64,000 nucleotides of DNA from Hymenobacter caeli. Its GTDB lineage: Bacteria; Bacteroidota; Bacteroidia; Cytophagales; Hymenobacteraceae. The translations under genes and the position numbers were made by a program. Shown here in pieces: positions 42,408 through 50,301 of the stretch. How positions within the stretch are numbered: the stretch's first letter is position 1; every line of letters begins with the position of its first letter. The notes beneath the pieces are model-generated. The model saw only the letters and a list, made by a program, of their open reading frames with translations, was not told where the DNA came from and did not search any database. The stretch lies in NCBI RefSeq assembly GCF_013294115.1, contig NZ_JABSNP010000004.1, forward strand, positions 124,001 to 188,000, in the 5' to 3' direction.

Positions 42408-44132
42408 ATGATGCACTTACTGACGATGCGCGCCTGGCTGGCCCCGGCCGTGGCTGGCCTGCTGCTGGCCGGCTGCCAGGGCAAAACCACTACCGCGGAC
42501 ACCGCCGCCGGGGCCCCCGCGGCCGAAGCCGCGCCCACCGACACGGCCAGCGTGCCCACGCCCGCCGACGGCATCACGCCCGCGCTGCTGGCCCGGCACA
42601 TCCAGGTGCTGGCCTCGGATGCGTTTCAGGGCCGGCGGCCGTTCACGCCGGGCGAAGACAAGGCCACCGCCTACCTGGCCGCCGAGTTCAAGAAGCTGGG
42701 CCTAAAGCCCGGGGGCCCTGGCGGCAGCTACTTCCAGCCGGTGCCGCTGGTGGAAATTGCCGGCCGACCCGACTCGGTGGCCACGGTGGCCGGCAACGGC
42801 AAAAGCCTGGCCCTCAAGTACCGCACCGACTTCATGTTCCTCACCGAGCACGAGCAGCCCACGGTGGCAATCAAGGATTCGCCGCTGGTGTTCGCCGGCT
42901 ACGGCGTGACGGCCCCCGAGTATAAGTGGGACGACTACGCCGGCCTCGACGTGAAGGGCAAGACCGTGGTGGTGCTCATCAACGACCCCGGCAACGCGGG
43001 CAACGACACCACCATGTTCCAGGGCAAGGCCATGACGTACTACGGCCGCTGGGGCTACAAGTACGAGGAGGCCGCCCGCCACGGGGCCACCGGCCTGCTC
43101 ATCGTCCACGACACCAAGCCCGCCTCCTACCCCTGGACGGTGGTGCAGAGCAGCAACGGCGGGGCCAAGCTGCACCCCACCACGCCCGACCACGGCGCGA
43201 GCAAAGTGGCCCTCGAAGGCTGGATGACGCTGGACGCCGCCAAGCGCATCTTCGCCGCCGCCGGCCAGAACTACGACGCGCTGTACGCCGCCGCCAACCA
43301 GCGCGGCTTCAAGGGCAAGGCGCTGGGCCTGAGCCTGACGACCACGCTGCACAACAAAATCACCTACAAAACCTCGAAGAACGTGGTGGCCGTGCTGCCC
43401 GGCGCCACCCGGCCCAAAGAGTACATTATTTACTCGGCCCACTGGGACCATCTGGGCATCGGCCCGGCCATCAAGGGCGACTCGATTTACAACGGGGCCC
43501 TGGACAACGCCAGCGGCTGCGCCGGCCTGCTGGCCATTGCCACCGCCTTCGAGCAAGCCAAGGAGAAGCCGCAGCGCAGCATCGTGTTCCTGGCCGTGAC
43601 GGGCGAAGAGCAGGGCCTGCTGGGCTCGGACTACTACGCCCAGCACCCGCTGTTTCCGGTGGCTAACACGGTGGCCGACATTAACATGGACGAGCTGCTG
43701 GCCTTCGGGCCCATGCGCGACCTCACCATCACCGGCTACGGCCAGTCGGACCTGGACGACTACGCCCGGGCCGCCGCCAAGGAGCAAAACCGCTACGTCA
43801 TCCCCTACCAGCACCCCGAAACCGGCAGCTTCTACCGCTCCGACCACTTCAGCTTCGCCAAGGTGGGCATCCCGGCCCTCTACGCCAGCGGCTCGTTCGA
43901 CAGCCGCCTGCACGGCAAGGCCTTCGCCGAAAAGGAGCGCGAAGACTTCGAGGCCCACAACTACCACCAGCCCTCCGACCAGTACGACCCCAAGTGGGAC
44001 CTGCGCGGCGCCGCCCAGGACGCCCGCCTGCTGTTCCGCATCGGCCAGAAGCTGGCCGCCGAAACCACCTTCCCGCAGTGGAAAGCCAGCTCCGAATTCC
44101 GGGCCGTGCGCCTGAAAAGCCGGCCGCAATAG
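42408..44132 (+). CDS. M28-family zinc aminopeptidase lipoprotein
   Basis: A 574-residue protein with a lipoprotein signal (MMHLLTMRAWLAPAVAGLLLAGC). A PA domain of about 130 residues (SPLVFAGYGVTAPEYKWDDYAGLDVKGKTVVV) is inserted ahead of the catalytic M28 domain. Zinc-binding positions appear at SAHWDHLG (His), GALDNASG (Asp), GEEQGLLGSDYY (Glu pair), INMDEL (Asp) and YRSDHFSFA (His). It should trim N-terminal residues from peptides in the periplasm or on the surface. The start is one of two adjacent ATGs. Confidence 0.92.
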   Translation: MMHLLTMRAWLAPAVAGLLLAGCQGKTTTADTAAGAPAAEAAPTDTASVPTPADGITPALLARHIQVLASDAFQGRRPFTPGEDKATAYLAAEFKKLGLKPGGPGGSYFQPVPLVEIAGRPDSVATVAGNGKSLALKYRTDFMFLTEHEQPTVAIKDSPLVFAGYGVTAPEYKWDDYAGLDVKGKTVVVLINDPGNAGNDTTMFQGKAMTYYGRWGYKYEEAARHGATGLLIVHDTKPASYPWTVVQSSNGGAKLHPTTPDHGASKVALEGWMTLDAAKRIFAAAGQNYDALYAAANQRGFKGKALGLSLTTTLHNKITYKTSKNVVAVLPGATRPKEYIIYSAHWDHLGIGPAIKGDSIYNGALDNASGCAGLLAIATAFEQAKEKPQRSIVFLAVTGEEQGLLGSDYYAQHPLFPVANTVADINMDELLAFGPMRDLTITGYGQSDLDDYARAAAKEQNRYVIPYQHPETGSFYRSDHFSFAKVGIPALYASGSFDSRLHGKAFAEKEREDFEAHNYHQPSDQYDPKWDLRGAAQDARLLFRIGQKLAAETTFPQWKASSEFRAVRLKSRPQ

Positions 44133-44166
44133 GTAGCTTTTCTGGAAAAGGGAATGATTTAAAGCG

Positions 44167-44285
44167 GGGTGGTCCGGCGAATTGCCCGAAGGGCTTCGTC
44201 GGGCCACTCTGGCGATACCCCGGAGCCGCTGTTTTTTAGTCAGAGTGGCCCGACGAAGCCCTTCGGGCAATTCGCCGGACCACCC
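44167..44285. repeat. Long palindrome, family A (44-bp arms)
   Basis: The arms at 44167-44210 and 44242-44285 are perfect reverse complements over 44 bases with a 31-base loop. The outer GGTGGTCCGGCGA and the inner TCGTCGGGCCACTCT blocks are those of the palindrome at 7921-8050; only the 9-15 bases between them differ (GCCCGAAGGGC hairpin here). Confidence 0.92.
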
Positions 44286-44304
44286 GTTTCAGCCCACCGC
44301 ATGT

Positions 44305-44354
44305 AAAAAAGCTCCCCGCGCGACCGTGCAAATGGTCGGGCGGGGAGCTTTTTA
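44305..44354. terminator. Bidirectional terminator between the M28 and hflX genes
   Basis: AAAAAGCTCCCCGC and GCGGGGAGCTTTTT form a stem around an inner CGACCGTG/AATGGTCGGG hairpin. A-runs and T-runs on both sides serve the convergent M28 (plus) and hflX (minus) genes. Confidence 0.85.
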
Positions 44355-44392
44355 TTCTTATACGCAGTCAGACCACCCACAGGGGCCCCGGG

Positions 44393-45724
44393 CTATTCGG
44401 CCTCGTATTCCCCGTACTCGCCCGCCGCCAGGTGCGGGTAGCGCTGCTGGTGCAGGGCCGCCACGCGCTGCCCCAGCAGCTGGCGCAGCTCGTCGAGGTT
44501 CTCCTTGGTTTGGGCCGAGACGAACACCACCGGGTCGTGCAGCTGGGCCATGTAGGTGGCCTGCAGCTGGGCCAGGGGCGGGCGGGCGGCGGTTTGGCGC
44601 TCGGCTTCGGCAGCCTCGGCGGCGAAGTCGTCGGCCGGGATGTCGTCGGGCCGGTACTGGTCGATTTTGTTGAACACCAGCAGCACGGGCTTCTCGGCGG
44701 CCCCGATTTCGAGCAGCGTATCGTGCACCACCTGGATTTGCTCCTCGAAGTTGGGGTGCGAAATGTCCACCACGTGCAGCAGCAGGTCGGCCTCCCGAAT
44801 CTCATCGAGGGTGCTTTTGAAGCTCTCAATCAGCTTGGTGGGCAGCTTGCGGATGAAGCCCACGGTGTCGGAAAGCAGGAACGGCGTGTTGTTCAGCACC
44901 ACCTTGCGGGTGGTGGCGTCGACGGTGGCGAAGAGCTTGTTTTCGGCGAATACCTCGGCCTTGCCCAGCGCGTTCATCAGCGTGCTTTTGCCCACGTTGG
45001 TGTAGCCCACCAGCGACACGCGGATGAGGCCCTGGCGGTCTTTGCGCCGGGTGGTGGCCTGCTTGTCCAGGGTTTCGAGCTTCTCCTTGAGGAAGGCAAT
45101 CCGGTCGCGCACGATGCGGCGGTCGGTTTCGATTTCCGTCTCGCCGGGGCCCTTCATGCCCACGCCGCCGCGCTGCTTGTCCAAGTGCGTCCAGAGGCCG
45201 GTGAGGCGGGGCAGCAGGTACTGGTACTGGGCCAGCTCGACCTGCGTGCGGGCCGTGGCCGACTTCGCCCGCAGGGCAAAGATGTCCAGAATCAGCAGCG
45301 AGCGGTCCACGATTTTCACCTTCAGCTCGGCCTCCAGGTTGCGCAGCTGCGAGGGCGAGAGGTCGTCGTCGAACACCACCATGCTCGTGCCGTGGTGCTT
45401 CACGTAAGCCTTGATTTCGCCCAGCTTGCCCTCGCCCACGTAGCTGCGGATGTCGGGCTTTTCGAGGCGCTGCACGAACCGCTCGGTGGCGGTGGCCCCG
45501 GCGGTTTCGATCAGGAAGGCCAGCTCGTCCATGTACTCGGTGGTCTGGGCCTCGGTTTGGCGGCGCGGGGGCACGCTTACCAGCACGGCGGTTTCGTGCT
45601 CGGCGGCGGTGGCGTGCACGCGGCTCTTGCCCGTGCCGGCCGAGGTGTGGGCCTGGGTGGTGTCGGTGTTGAAGTTGCGGGTGCTACCGGTATTGCGGCT
45701 GTTCGAGTTCGGTTTGTTGGCCAT
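44393..45724 (-). CDS. hflX: GTPase HflX
   Basis: A 443-residue protein. It has an N-terminal low-complexity extension, the HflX domain (YMDELAFLIETAGATATERF, then YVGEGKLGEIKAYVKHHG), the G1 motif GYTNVGKST, G3 DTVGFI, G4 NKIDQ and a short C-terminal region. HflX binds and splits ribosomes under stress. It is of normal length and single copy. It is terminated by the hairpin at 44305-44354. Confidence 0.95.
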   Translation of the reverse strand: MANKPNSNSRNTGSTRNFNTDTTQAHTSAGTGKSRVHATAAEHETAVLVSVPPRRQTEAQTTEYMDELAFLIETAGATATERFVQRLEKPDIRSYVGEGKLGEIKAYVKHHGTSMVVFDDDLSPSQLRNLEAELKVKIVDRSLLILDIFALRAKSATARTQVELAQYQYLLPRLTGLWTHLDKQRGGVGMKGPGETEIETDRRIVRDRIAFLKEKLETLDKQATTRRKDRQGLIRVSLVGYTNVGKSTLMNALGKAEVFAENKLFATVDATTRKVVLNNTPFLLSDTVGFIRKLPTKLIESFKSTLDEIREADLLLHVVDISHPNFEEQIQVVHDTLLEIGAAEKPVLLVFNKIDQYRPDDIPADDFAAEAAEAERQTAARPPLAQLQATYMAQLHDPVVFVSAQTKENLDELRQLLGQRVAALHQQRYPHLAAGEYGEYEAE

Positions 45725-45847
45725 GTGGGAAAGGCGATGGGCGCGGCCTGTGGGCGGCCCGGTACGGCGGGGTCCCCGGCGGGGCCGCCACTAAAAAAGA
45801 ATCTACGGCCGCCGCCGCGCAATGGCTGAGCCGGGGCCCTGGGGCCC

Positions 45848-46138
45848 TTACTTCAGCGTCTGCGAGTAGGCCACCACCTGCGCAATCTGGGCGGCGGTGA
45901 GCTTGGTTTTGAAGGCTGGCATTTTGCCCAGGCCGTTGGTGACCAGGTAGGTGCGGCCAAAGTCGTTGAGGTTGCTTTTGGTGAGGTCGTGGGCCCCATT
46001 GCGGCCTAGCTTGCCGTTGGCCCCGTGGCAGCGGGTGCAGTTCTGCTGGAACAGGACCTGGCCCGCTAGCGCGGGCGGCGCGGCCCGCGGCGGGGCGGGG
46101 GCCAAAACGAAAACGGACAACAGGGCGCAAAGCATCAT
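45848..46138 (-). CDS. Small c-type cytochrome
   Basis: A 96-residue protein with a signal peptide (MMLCALLSVFVLAPAPP to PALA) and one heme site in NCTRCHGANGKLGRNGAHD. The distal Met is likely in LGKMPAFKTKLTAAQIAQVVAYSQ. It is a periplasmic mono-heme cytochrome c of the small class I type, an electron shuttle. It lies upstream of hflX with a 123-base gap and is probably independent. Confidence 0.92.
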   Translation of the reverse strand: MMLCALLSVFVLAPAPPRAAPPALAGQVLFQQNCTRCHGANGKLGRNGAHDLTKSNLNDFGRTYLVTNGLGKMPAFKTKLTAAQIAQVVAYSQTLK

Positions 46139-46223
46139 ACCGCAACAACAAAGATTAGGCCCGTAAAGGTCGGCGCGGCGGCGCGGTTGTCGCGACCTTT
46201 GCCCCGTCAGTGAATGAGCAAAT

Positions 46224-46279
46224 GAGTGAATGAGTGAATGGGGCCTTCCTGATTCATTCGCTCATTCACCCATTCACTC
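46224..46279. repeat. Inverted repeat upstream of a glycosyltransferase gene
   Basis: GAGTGAATGAGTGAATG at 46224-46240 pairs with 46263-46279 (one mismatch of 17). The arms are made of repeated GAATG units and lie directly before the GT4 start codon, so the 5'-untranslated region would fold into a stem of moderate stability. Confidence 0.75.
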
Positions 46280-46298
46280 CTTCACCCATTGCCCCCGA

Positions 46299-47414
46299 AT
46301 GCGCGTCGCCCTCGTTATTAACACCAGCTGGAACATCTGGAATTTCCGCGCCGGCCTGGTTAGGGCCCTGCAAGCCGCCGGCCACGAGGTGCTGGCCATT
46401 GCCCCGCCCGACGACTACTCCGCGCGTCTCGAAACCGAGCTGGGCTGCCGCTACGTGCCGATTTTGATGGAAAACAAGGGCACCAACCCCGCCAAAGATG
46501 CCCAGCTGACGCGCCGCTTTTACAAGATTTACCGGCGGGAGAAACCCGACGTGGTGCTGCACTACACCATCAAGCCCAACATCTACGGCACGCTGGCGGC
46601 GCGGCTGGCGGGCGTGCCCAGCATCAATAACGTGAGCGGGTTGGGCACGGTGTTTCTGGTGCCCAGCCTGGCCAGCCGGGTGGCCCTGGGCCTGTACCGG
46701 GTGGCGTTCCGGTTTCCGCGCCGGGTGTTTTTCCAGAACGCCGACGACCGCCAGCTCTTCATTGCGCGCGGCCTGGTGCGGGCCGAAATTGCCGGCCTGC
46801 TGCCCGGCTCGGGCGTGGACACGGCCCGGTTCCGGCCGGCTGCGGCGTTCACGCGCAACGAGCCGTTCGTGTTCCTGATGGTGGCGCGGGTGCTCTACGA
46901 GAAAGGCATTCAGGAATACTTTGAGGCCGCCAAGCTGGTGCGCCAGGCCGCGCCTGGCACCCGGGTGCAGCTGCTCGGGGCCCTGGACGAGGCCGGCGGC
47001 GTGGGCGTGGCCCGGGCCGTGTTCGAGGGCTGGCTCGCGGGCGGCGACATAGAGTACCTGGGCCGCGCCGACGACGTGGCCGGCCACCTGCACCGGGCCG
47101 ACTGCGTGGTGCTGCCCAGCTACCGCGAGGGCACGCCCAAAACCTTGCTCGAAGCGGCCGCCTGCGGCAAGCCCCTGGTGACTACCGACGTGCCCGGCTG
47201 CCGCGACACCGTGCGCGACGGCCAGAACGGCTACCTCTGCCAGGTGCGCTCGGGCCCCGACCTGGCCACCAAAATGCTGCAAGTGCTGCGCCTGGGGCCC
47301 CCGGAATTGCAGCAAATGGGCCAGGCCAGCCGCGCGCTGGCCGAAACTACTTTTGACGAAAAGCTGGTGCTGGCCCAGTACCTGGCTGCCGTGCAAGCAA
47401 TCGGCCATGCGTAA
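46299..47414 (+). CDS. Glycosyltransferase family 4
   Basis: A 371-residue protein starting MRVALVINTSWNIWNFRAGLVRAL, followed by VLHYTIKPNIYGTLAARLAGVPSINNVSGLGTVF, a pattern of GT4 enzymes that act in capsule or O-antigen synthesis (PglA-like). The second half has the GT-B nucleotide-sugar site DDVAGHLHRADCVVLPSYREGTPKTLLEAAACGKPLVTTDVPGC. It should transfer a sugar from an NDP-sugar to a lipid-linked glycan at the cytoplasmic face. The sugar donor cannot be told. Other surface-glycan genes (rfbC, carbamoyltransferase) follow. Confidence 0.9.
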   Translation: MRVALVINTSWNIWNFRAGLVRALQAAGHEVLAIAPPDDYSARLETELGCRYVPILMENKGTNPAKDAQLTRRFYKIYRREKPDVVLHYTIKPNIYGTLAARLAGVPSINNVSGLGTVFLVPSLASRVALGLYRVAFRFPRRVFFQNADDRQLFIARGLVRAEIAGLLPGSGVDTARFRPAAAFTRNEPFVFLMVARVLYEKGIQEYFEAAKLVRQAAPGTRVQLLGALDEAGGVGVARAVFEGWLAGGDIEYLGRADDVAGHLHRADCVVLPSYREGTPKTLLEAAACGKPLVTTDVPGCRDTVRDGQNGYLCQVRSGPDLATKMLQVLRLGPPELQQMGQASRALAETTFDEKLVLAQYLAAVQAIGHA

Positions 47415-47429
47415 TAAAATAAATTGACC

Positions 47430-47556
47430 GTCATGCTGAGCGCAGCGGAGCGGAGTCGAAGCATCTCTACCGCTGACTGATTCAATCGATTGGTTTACTG
47501 CCGCAGTAGAGATGCTTCGACTCCGCTCCGCTGCGCGGACGCCAGATGAGCATGAC
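47430..47556. repeat. Palindrome of the GTCATGC-GAGCGCAGCGGA family
   Basis: The left arm at 47430-47470 pairs with the right arm at 47506-47556, which carries ten extra bases as a bulge. The element fills the gap between the GT4 gene and rfbC. The outer GTCATGC and the GAGCGCAGCGGA block match the palindrome at 2680-2718. Confidence 0.85.
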
Positions 47557-47587
47557 GTTCCTTTTTGCTCATTTTAAATTCTTCCCC

Positions 47588-47627
47588 AATTAATTCATGC
47601 AAGTAAAAATTAATTCATGCAAGTAAA
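47588..47627. repeat. 20-bp tandem duplication across the rfbC start
   Basis: The 20-base unit AATTAATTCATGCAAGTAAA occurs twice without a gap (47588-47607 and 47608-47627), so the start codon and first codons of rfbC are duplicated. From the first ATG (47597) a nine-codon frame (MQVKINSCK) runs into the rfbC start and stops at 47626, out of frame with rfbC. Confidence 0.9.
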
Positions 47628-48171
47628 ACAGTATCCCGTAGCCGGCCTTATCGAGTTCATTCCCCGCTTGTTCGGCGACCCGCGCGGGGTTTTTTACGAA
47701 ACCTTTAGCGCCCGGCTGATGCAGGAATCCGGCCTGCCCGCGGGCCTCGATTGGGTGCAGGACAACCAGAGCAAGTCGCAGCCCGGGGTGCTGCGGGGCC
47801 TGCATTTTCAAAAGCCGCCGCACGCCCAGGCCAAGCTGGTGCGCGTGGCCCAGGGCCGGGCCCTGGACGTGGTGGTGGACATCCGCCGCGGCTCGCCCAC
47901 CTACGGCCAGCACGTGGCCGTGGAGCTGAGCGCCGCGCTGGGCAACATTTTCTACGTGCCCGTCGGCTTCGCCCACGGCTTCGTAGCCCTGGAGGAAGAC
48001 ACGCTGTTTCTCTACAAATGCTCGGATTACTACGCCCCGGCGGCCGAGGGCGGCCTGCTCTGGAACGACCCGGCGCTGGGCATCGATTGGAACGTGGAAA
48101 ACCCCACGATTTCGCCCAAAGACGCCATCCTGCCCACGCTGGCCGATTTGGACAGCCCGTTTTCGCTGTAG
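47617..48171 (+). CDS. rfbC: dTDP-4-dehydrorhamnose 3,5-epimerase
   Basis: A 184-residue protein of normal family length. It shows LIEFIPRLFGDPRGVFYETF, the catalytic His segment VLRGLHFQKPPHAQAKLVRV, VDIRRGSPTYGQ and YVPVGFAHGFVALEEDT. It makes dTDP-4-keto-L-rhamnose from dTDP-4-keto-6-deoxyglucose. RfbA, RfbB and RfbD are not in the window, so its partners are elsewhere. The second of two duplicated ATGs (47617) is the one in frame. Confidence 0.94.
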   Translation: MQVKQYPVAGLIEFIPRLFGDPRGVFYETFSARLMQESGLPAGLDWVQDNQSKSQPGVLRGLHFQKPPHAQAKLVRVAQGRALDVVVDIRRGSPTYGQHVAVELSAALGNIFYVPVGFAHGFVALEEDTLFLYKCSDYYAPAAEGGLLWNDPALGIDWNVENPTISPKDAILPTLADLDSPFSL

Positions 48172-48265
48172 CGCGAACTGCGTAGTTCGCGTCGCTGCCC
48201 GGCAATCGTTGCTACAGCCGTCGGCAGGACGAAGCGAGCGACGCGAACTACCAAGTTCGCGCTAC
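48168..48265. repeat. Palindrome, family B, copy 1
   Basis: The arms at 48168-48196 and 48237-48265 match at 27 of 29 positions around a 40-base loop. The left arm overlaps the rfbC stop codon. The sequence is that of the element at 50058-50158 (GTAGCGCGAACT, then AGTTCGCGTCGCT). Both have GGACGAAGCG ahead of the right arm. Confidence 0.9.
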
Positions 48266-48287
48266 CGCCGCGCCAACAGCCGCGCTA

Positions 48288-49994
48288 CTATTTGCGCAGC
48301 AGGAACGGCCCCAGCACCAGCGCGTCCAGGCCCGAGCCGAGGTAGCAATTTAGTGCGTCGGCGGGCGACTCCACCATCGGCATGCCGTTCAGGTTGAAGG
48401 AGGTGTTGAGCAGCACGGGCACGCCGCTGAGCTGCTCGAAGGCCAGTAACAGCTGGTGGAACAGCGGGTTGCCGGCCGCGGCCACGGTTTGCAGGCGGCC
48501 GGTGCCGTCGTCGTGGGTCACGGCGGGCAGGCGGGCCCGGGCGGCGGGCCGCAGGGCAAACACCTTTTCCATAAAAAAGGCCGTTTCGCCGGCGGGCAGG
48601 TCGAAAAACTCGTGCTGGCGCTCGGCGGGCACGGCCGGCGCGAAGGGCCGGAACGCCTCGCGGTACTTGATGCTGGCGTTCACCCGGGCCTTCATGTCGG
48701 GCCGGGTGGGGTCGGCCAAAATGCTGCGGTGGCCCAGGGCCCGCTGCCCCAGCTCCGAAGCCCCCTGAAACCAGCCGATGACGCCGCCGCCGTGCAACAG
48801 CGCCGCGGCGGCGGCGGGCAGGTCGGCGGGCTGCTCGTAGCGCAATTTGCGGCGCAGCAGCTCGGCTTCCAGCTCGGCGGCGGGGTAGTCGCGGCCGAAG
48901 AAGTTGTGGGCCTCTGCGGCGGCGGGCGCGGGGCCCCCCAGCACGTAGCGGTGGCCGTACAGGGCGCTGCCCACGCCGATGCCGGTGTCGTCGGGCGTGC
49001 CGCCGATGAAGATTTCCTGGTAGGGCGTGCGCTGGCGCAGCTTGCCGTTCAGCACCGAGTTCATGAACAGGCCGCCGCCCAGCACCAGGCGCGGCTGCCC
49101 GGTGCGGGCGTGCAGGTTGGCGAGCAGCTCGGCCACCACGTCCTCCACCACGCGCTGCACCGCCGCCACCAGGTCGTAGTCGCGCGGGCCGAGCGGGGCC
49201 CCGGGGGCCCGGGGCGGGCCCAGCAGCGCCACCAGCTTGGGCGAGTAGTAGTGCGGGGTGAAAAAGAGAAAGAACTCAAAATAGCGCAAATCCAGCTCGT
49301 AGTGCAGGTCGTCCACGCTAATCAGGGGCCGGAGCTGGTCGTAGAACGTGCGCCAGTTGCCGCGGGCGGCCAGGGCCATCACCTTCCACTCCTCGCCGTT
49401 GGGCCGGAAGCCCAGAAACTCGGTGAAGGCCCCGTAGAACAGGCCCAGCGAGTGGGGCGTGCGGTTGGCGGCCAACTCCGATAGGCCCTGGGGCCCGGCC
49501 GTGCCCAGCAGCCCGGTGGTTTGCTCGCCGAAGCCGTCGGCCACGAACACGTCGGCTTCGGCGAAGCCCGAAGTGAGAAAGGCGTTGGCGAAGTGGGCCC
49601 GGTGGTGGTCCACGTAGTGCAGGCGCGTGCGGGTGCCGGCGGGCCCCTCCAGCAGCTGCTCGACGCGACGCGCGCCGCCTTGCAGGGCCGCCAGCTCGTT
49701 GAGGGCGAGCTGGGCCAGCTTGCCGCGGTCGTGCAGGGCCTCGGCCAGGCCCTGCCGGGGCTGGAGCAGGTAAGGGGCCGGGTTCCAGCCCACAAACACG
49801 TCCGTAACGTCCGCCACCCCGATGCCCGCCGCCGCGCAGCAGTACCGAATGGCCTGGCGCGGAAACGCCTTGTCCTGCTTGACGCGGCTCAGACGCTCCT
49901 CGGCAATGGCGAACTGCACCTGCCCGTCGGGGCCCAGCAGGCAGGCCGACGAGTGAAACCCGCTGCAATTGATACCGAGGATGCGCTGCGCCAT
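48288..49994 (-). CDS. Carbamoyltransferase (NodU/CmcH family)
   Basis: A 568-residue protein. The N-terminal ASKHA-type half has ILGINCSGFHSSACLLGPDG, AIAEERLSRVKQDKAFP and YVDHHRAHFANAFLTSGF, whose His pair is characteristic. The C-terminal YrdC-like half has ASELGQRALGHRSILADPT and NTSFNLNGMPMVESPADAL. It transfers a carbamoyl group from carbamoyl phosphate to a sugar or antibiotic hydroxyl. Next to RfbC and a GT4, surface-polysaccharide decoration is the likely role. The gene is bracketed by two copies of a family-B palindrome. Confidence 0.92.
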   Translation of the reverse strand: MAQRILGINCSGFHSSACLLGPDGQVQFAIAEERLSRVKQDKAFPRQAIRYCCAAAGIGVADVTDVFVGWNPAPYLLQPRQGLAEALHDRGKLAQLALNELAALQGGARRVEQLLEGPAGTRTRLHYVDHHRAHFANAFLTSGFAEADVFVADGFGEQTTGLLGTAGPQGLSELAANRTPHSLGLFYGAFTEFLGFRPNGEEWKVMALAARGNWRTFYDQLRPLISVDDLHYELDLRYFEFFLFFTPHYYSPKLVALLGPPRAPGAPLGPRDYDLVAAVQRVVEDVVAELLANLHARTGQPRLVLGGGLFMNSVLNGKLRQRTPYQEIFIGGTPDDTGIGVGSALYGHRYVLGGPAPAAAEAHNFFGRDYPAAELEAELLRRKLRYEQPADLPAAAAALLHGGGVIGWFQGASELGQRALGHRSILADPTRPDMKARVNASIKYREAFRPFAPAVPAERQHEFFDLPAGETAFFMEKVFALRPAARARLPAVTHDDGTGRLQTVAAAGNPLFHQLLLAFEQLSGVPVLLNTSFNLNGMPMVESPADALNCYLGSGLDALVLGPFLLRK

Positions 49995-50057
49995 ACGGGC
50001 CGAAAGGTAGGCACGGCCCGGGGTAGCGCGGTTTTAGGGCCGTGGGCCGCCCGGGGG

Positions 50058-50158
50058 CAGTAGCGCGAACTTTGTAGTTCGCGTCGCTGAACGGTTAACA
50101 CGCGCTGGCCATCGCAAGGACGAAGCGAGCGACGCGAACTACAAAGTTCGCGCTACTG
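50058..50158. repeat. Palindrome, family B, copy 2
   Basis: The arms at 50058-50088 and 50128-50158 are perfect reverse complements over 31 bases with a 39-base loop. Each arm holds a smaller hairpin, GCGAACT/AGTTCGC. It lies 64 bases before the carbamoyltransferase start. Confidence 0.93.
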
Positions 50159-50301
50159 ATTCGCGGCCGTGCACTGACCTGGAAACCGCTCTAAAGCTGC
50201 GGGCCATCAGGAGCTGGGAGCCGGTGCCCGCCGCAAAGCCCGGCCACGCGGCTACTGCCAGCTTCATCAGGCCCGCCGCCCGCGCTCCGCCGGATTTTTC
50301 C

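Noticed and set aside
46203-46290. CRISPR-like array from repeated GAATG units
   Set aside because: The units are short and irregular with no constant spacers; they form a simple inverted repeat.
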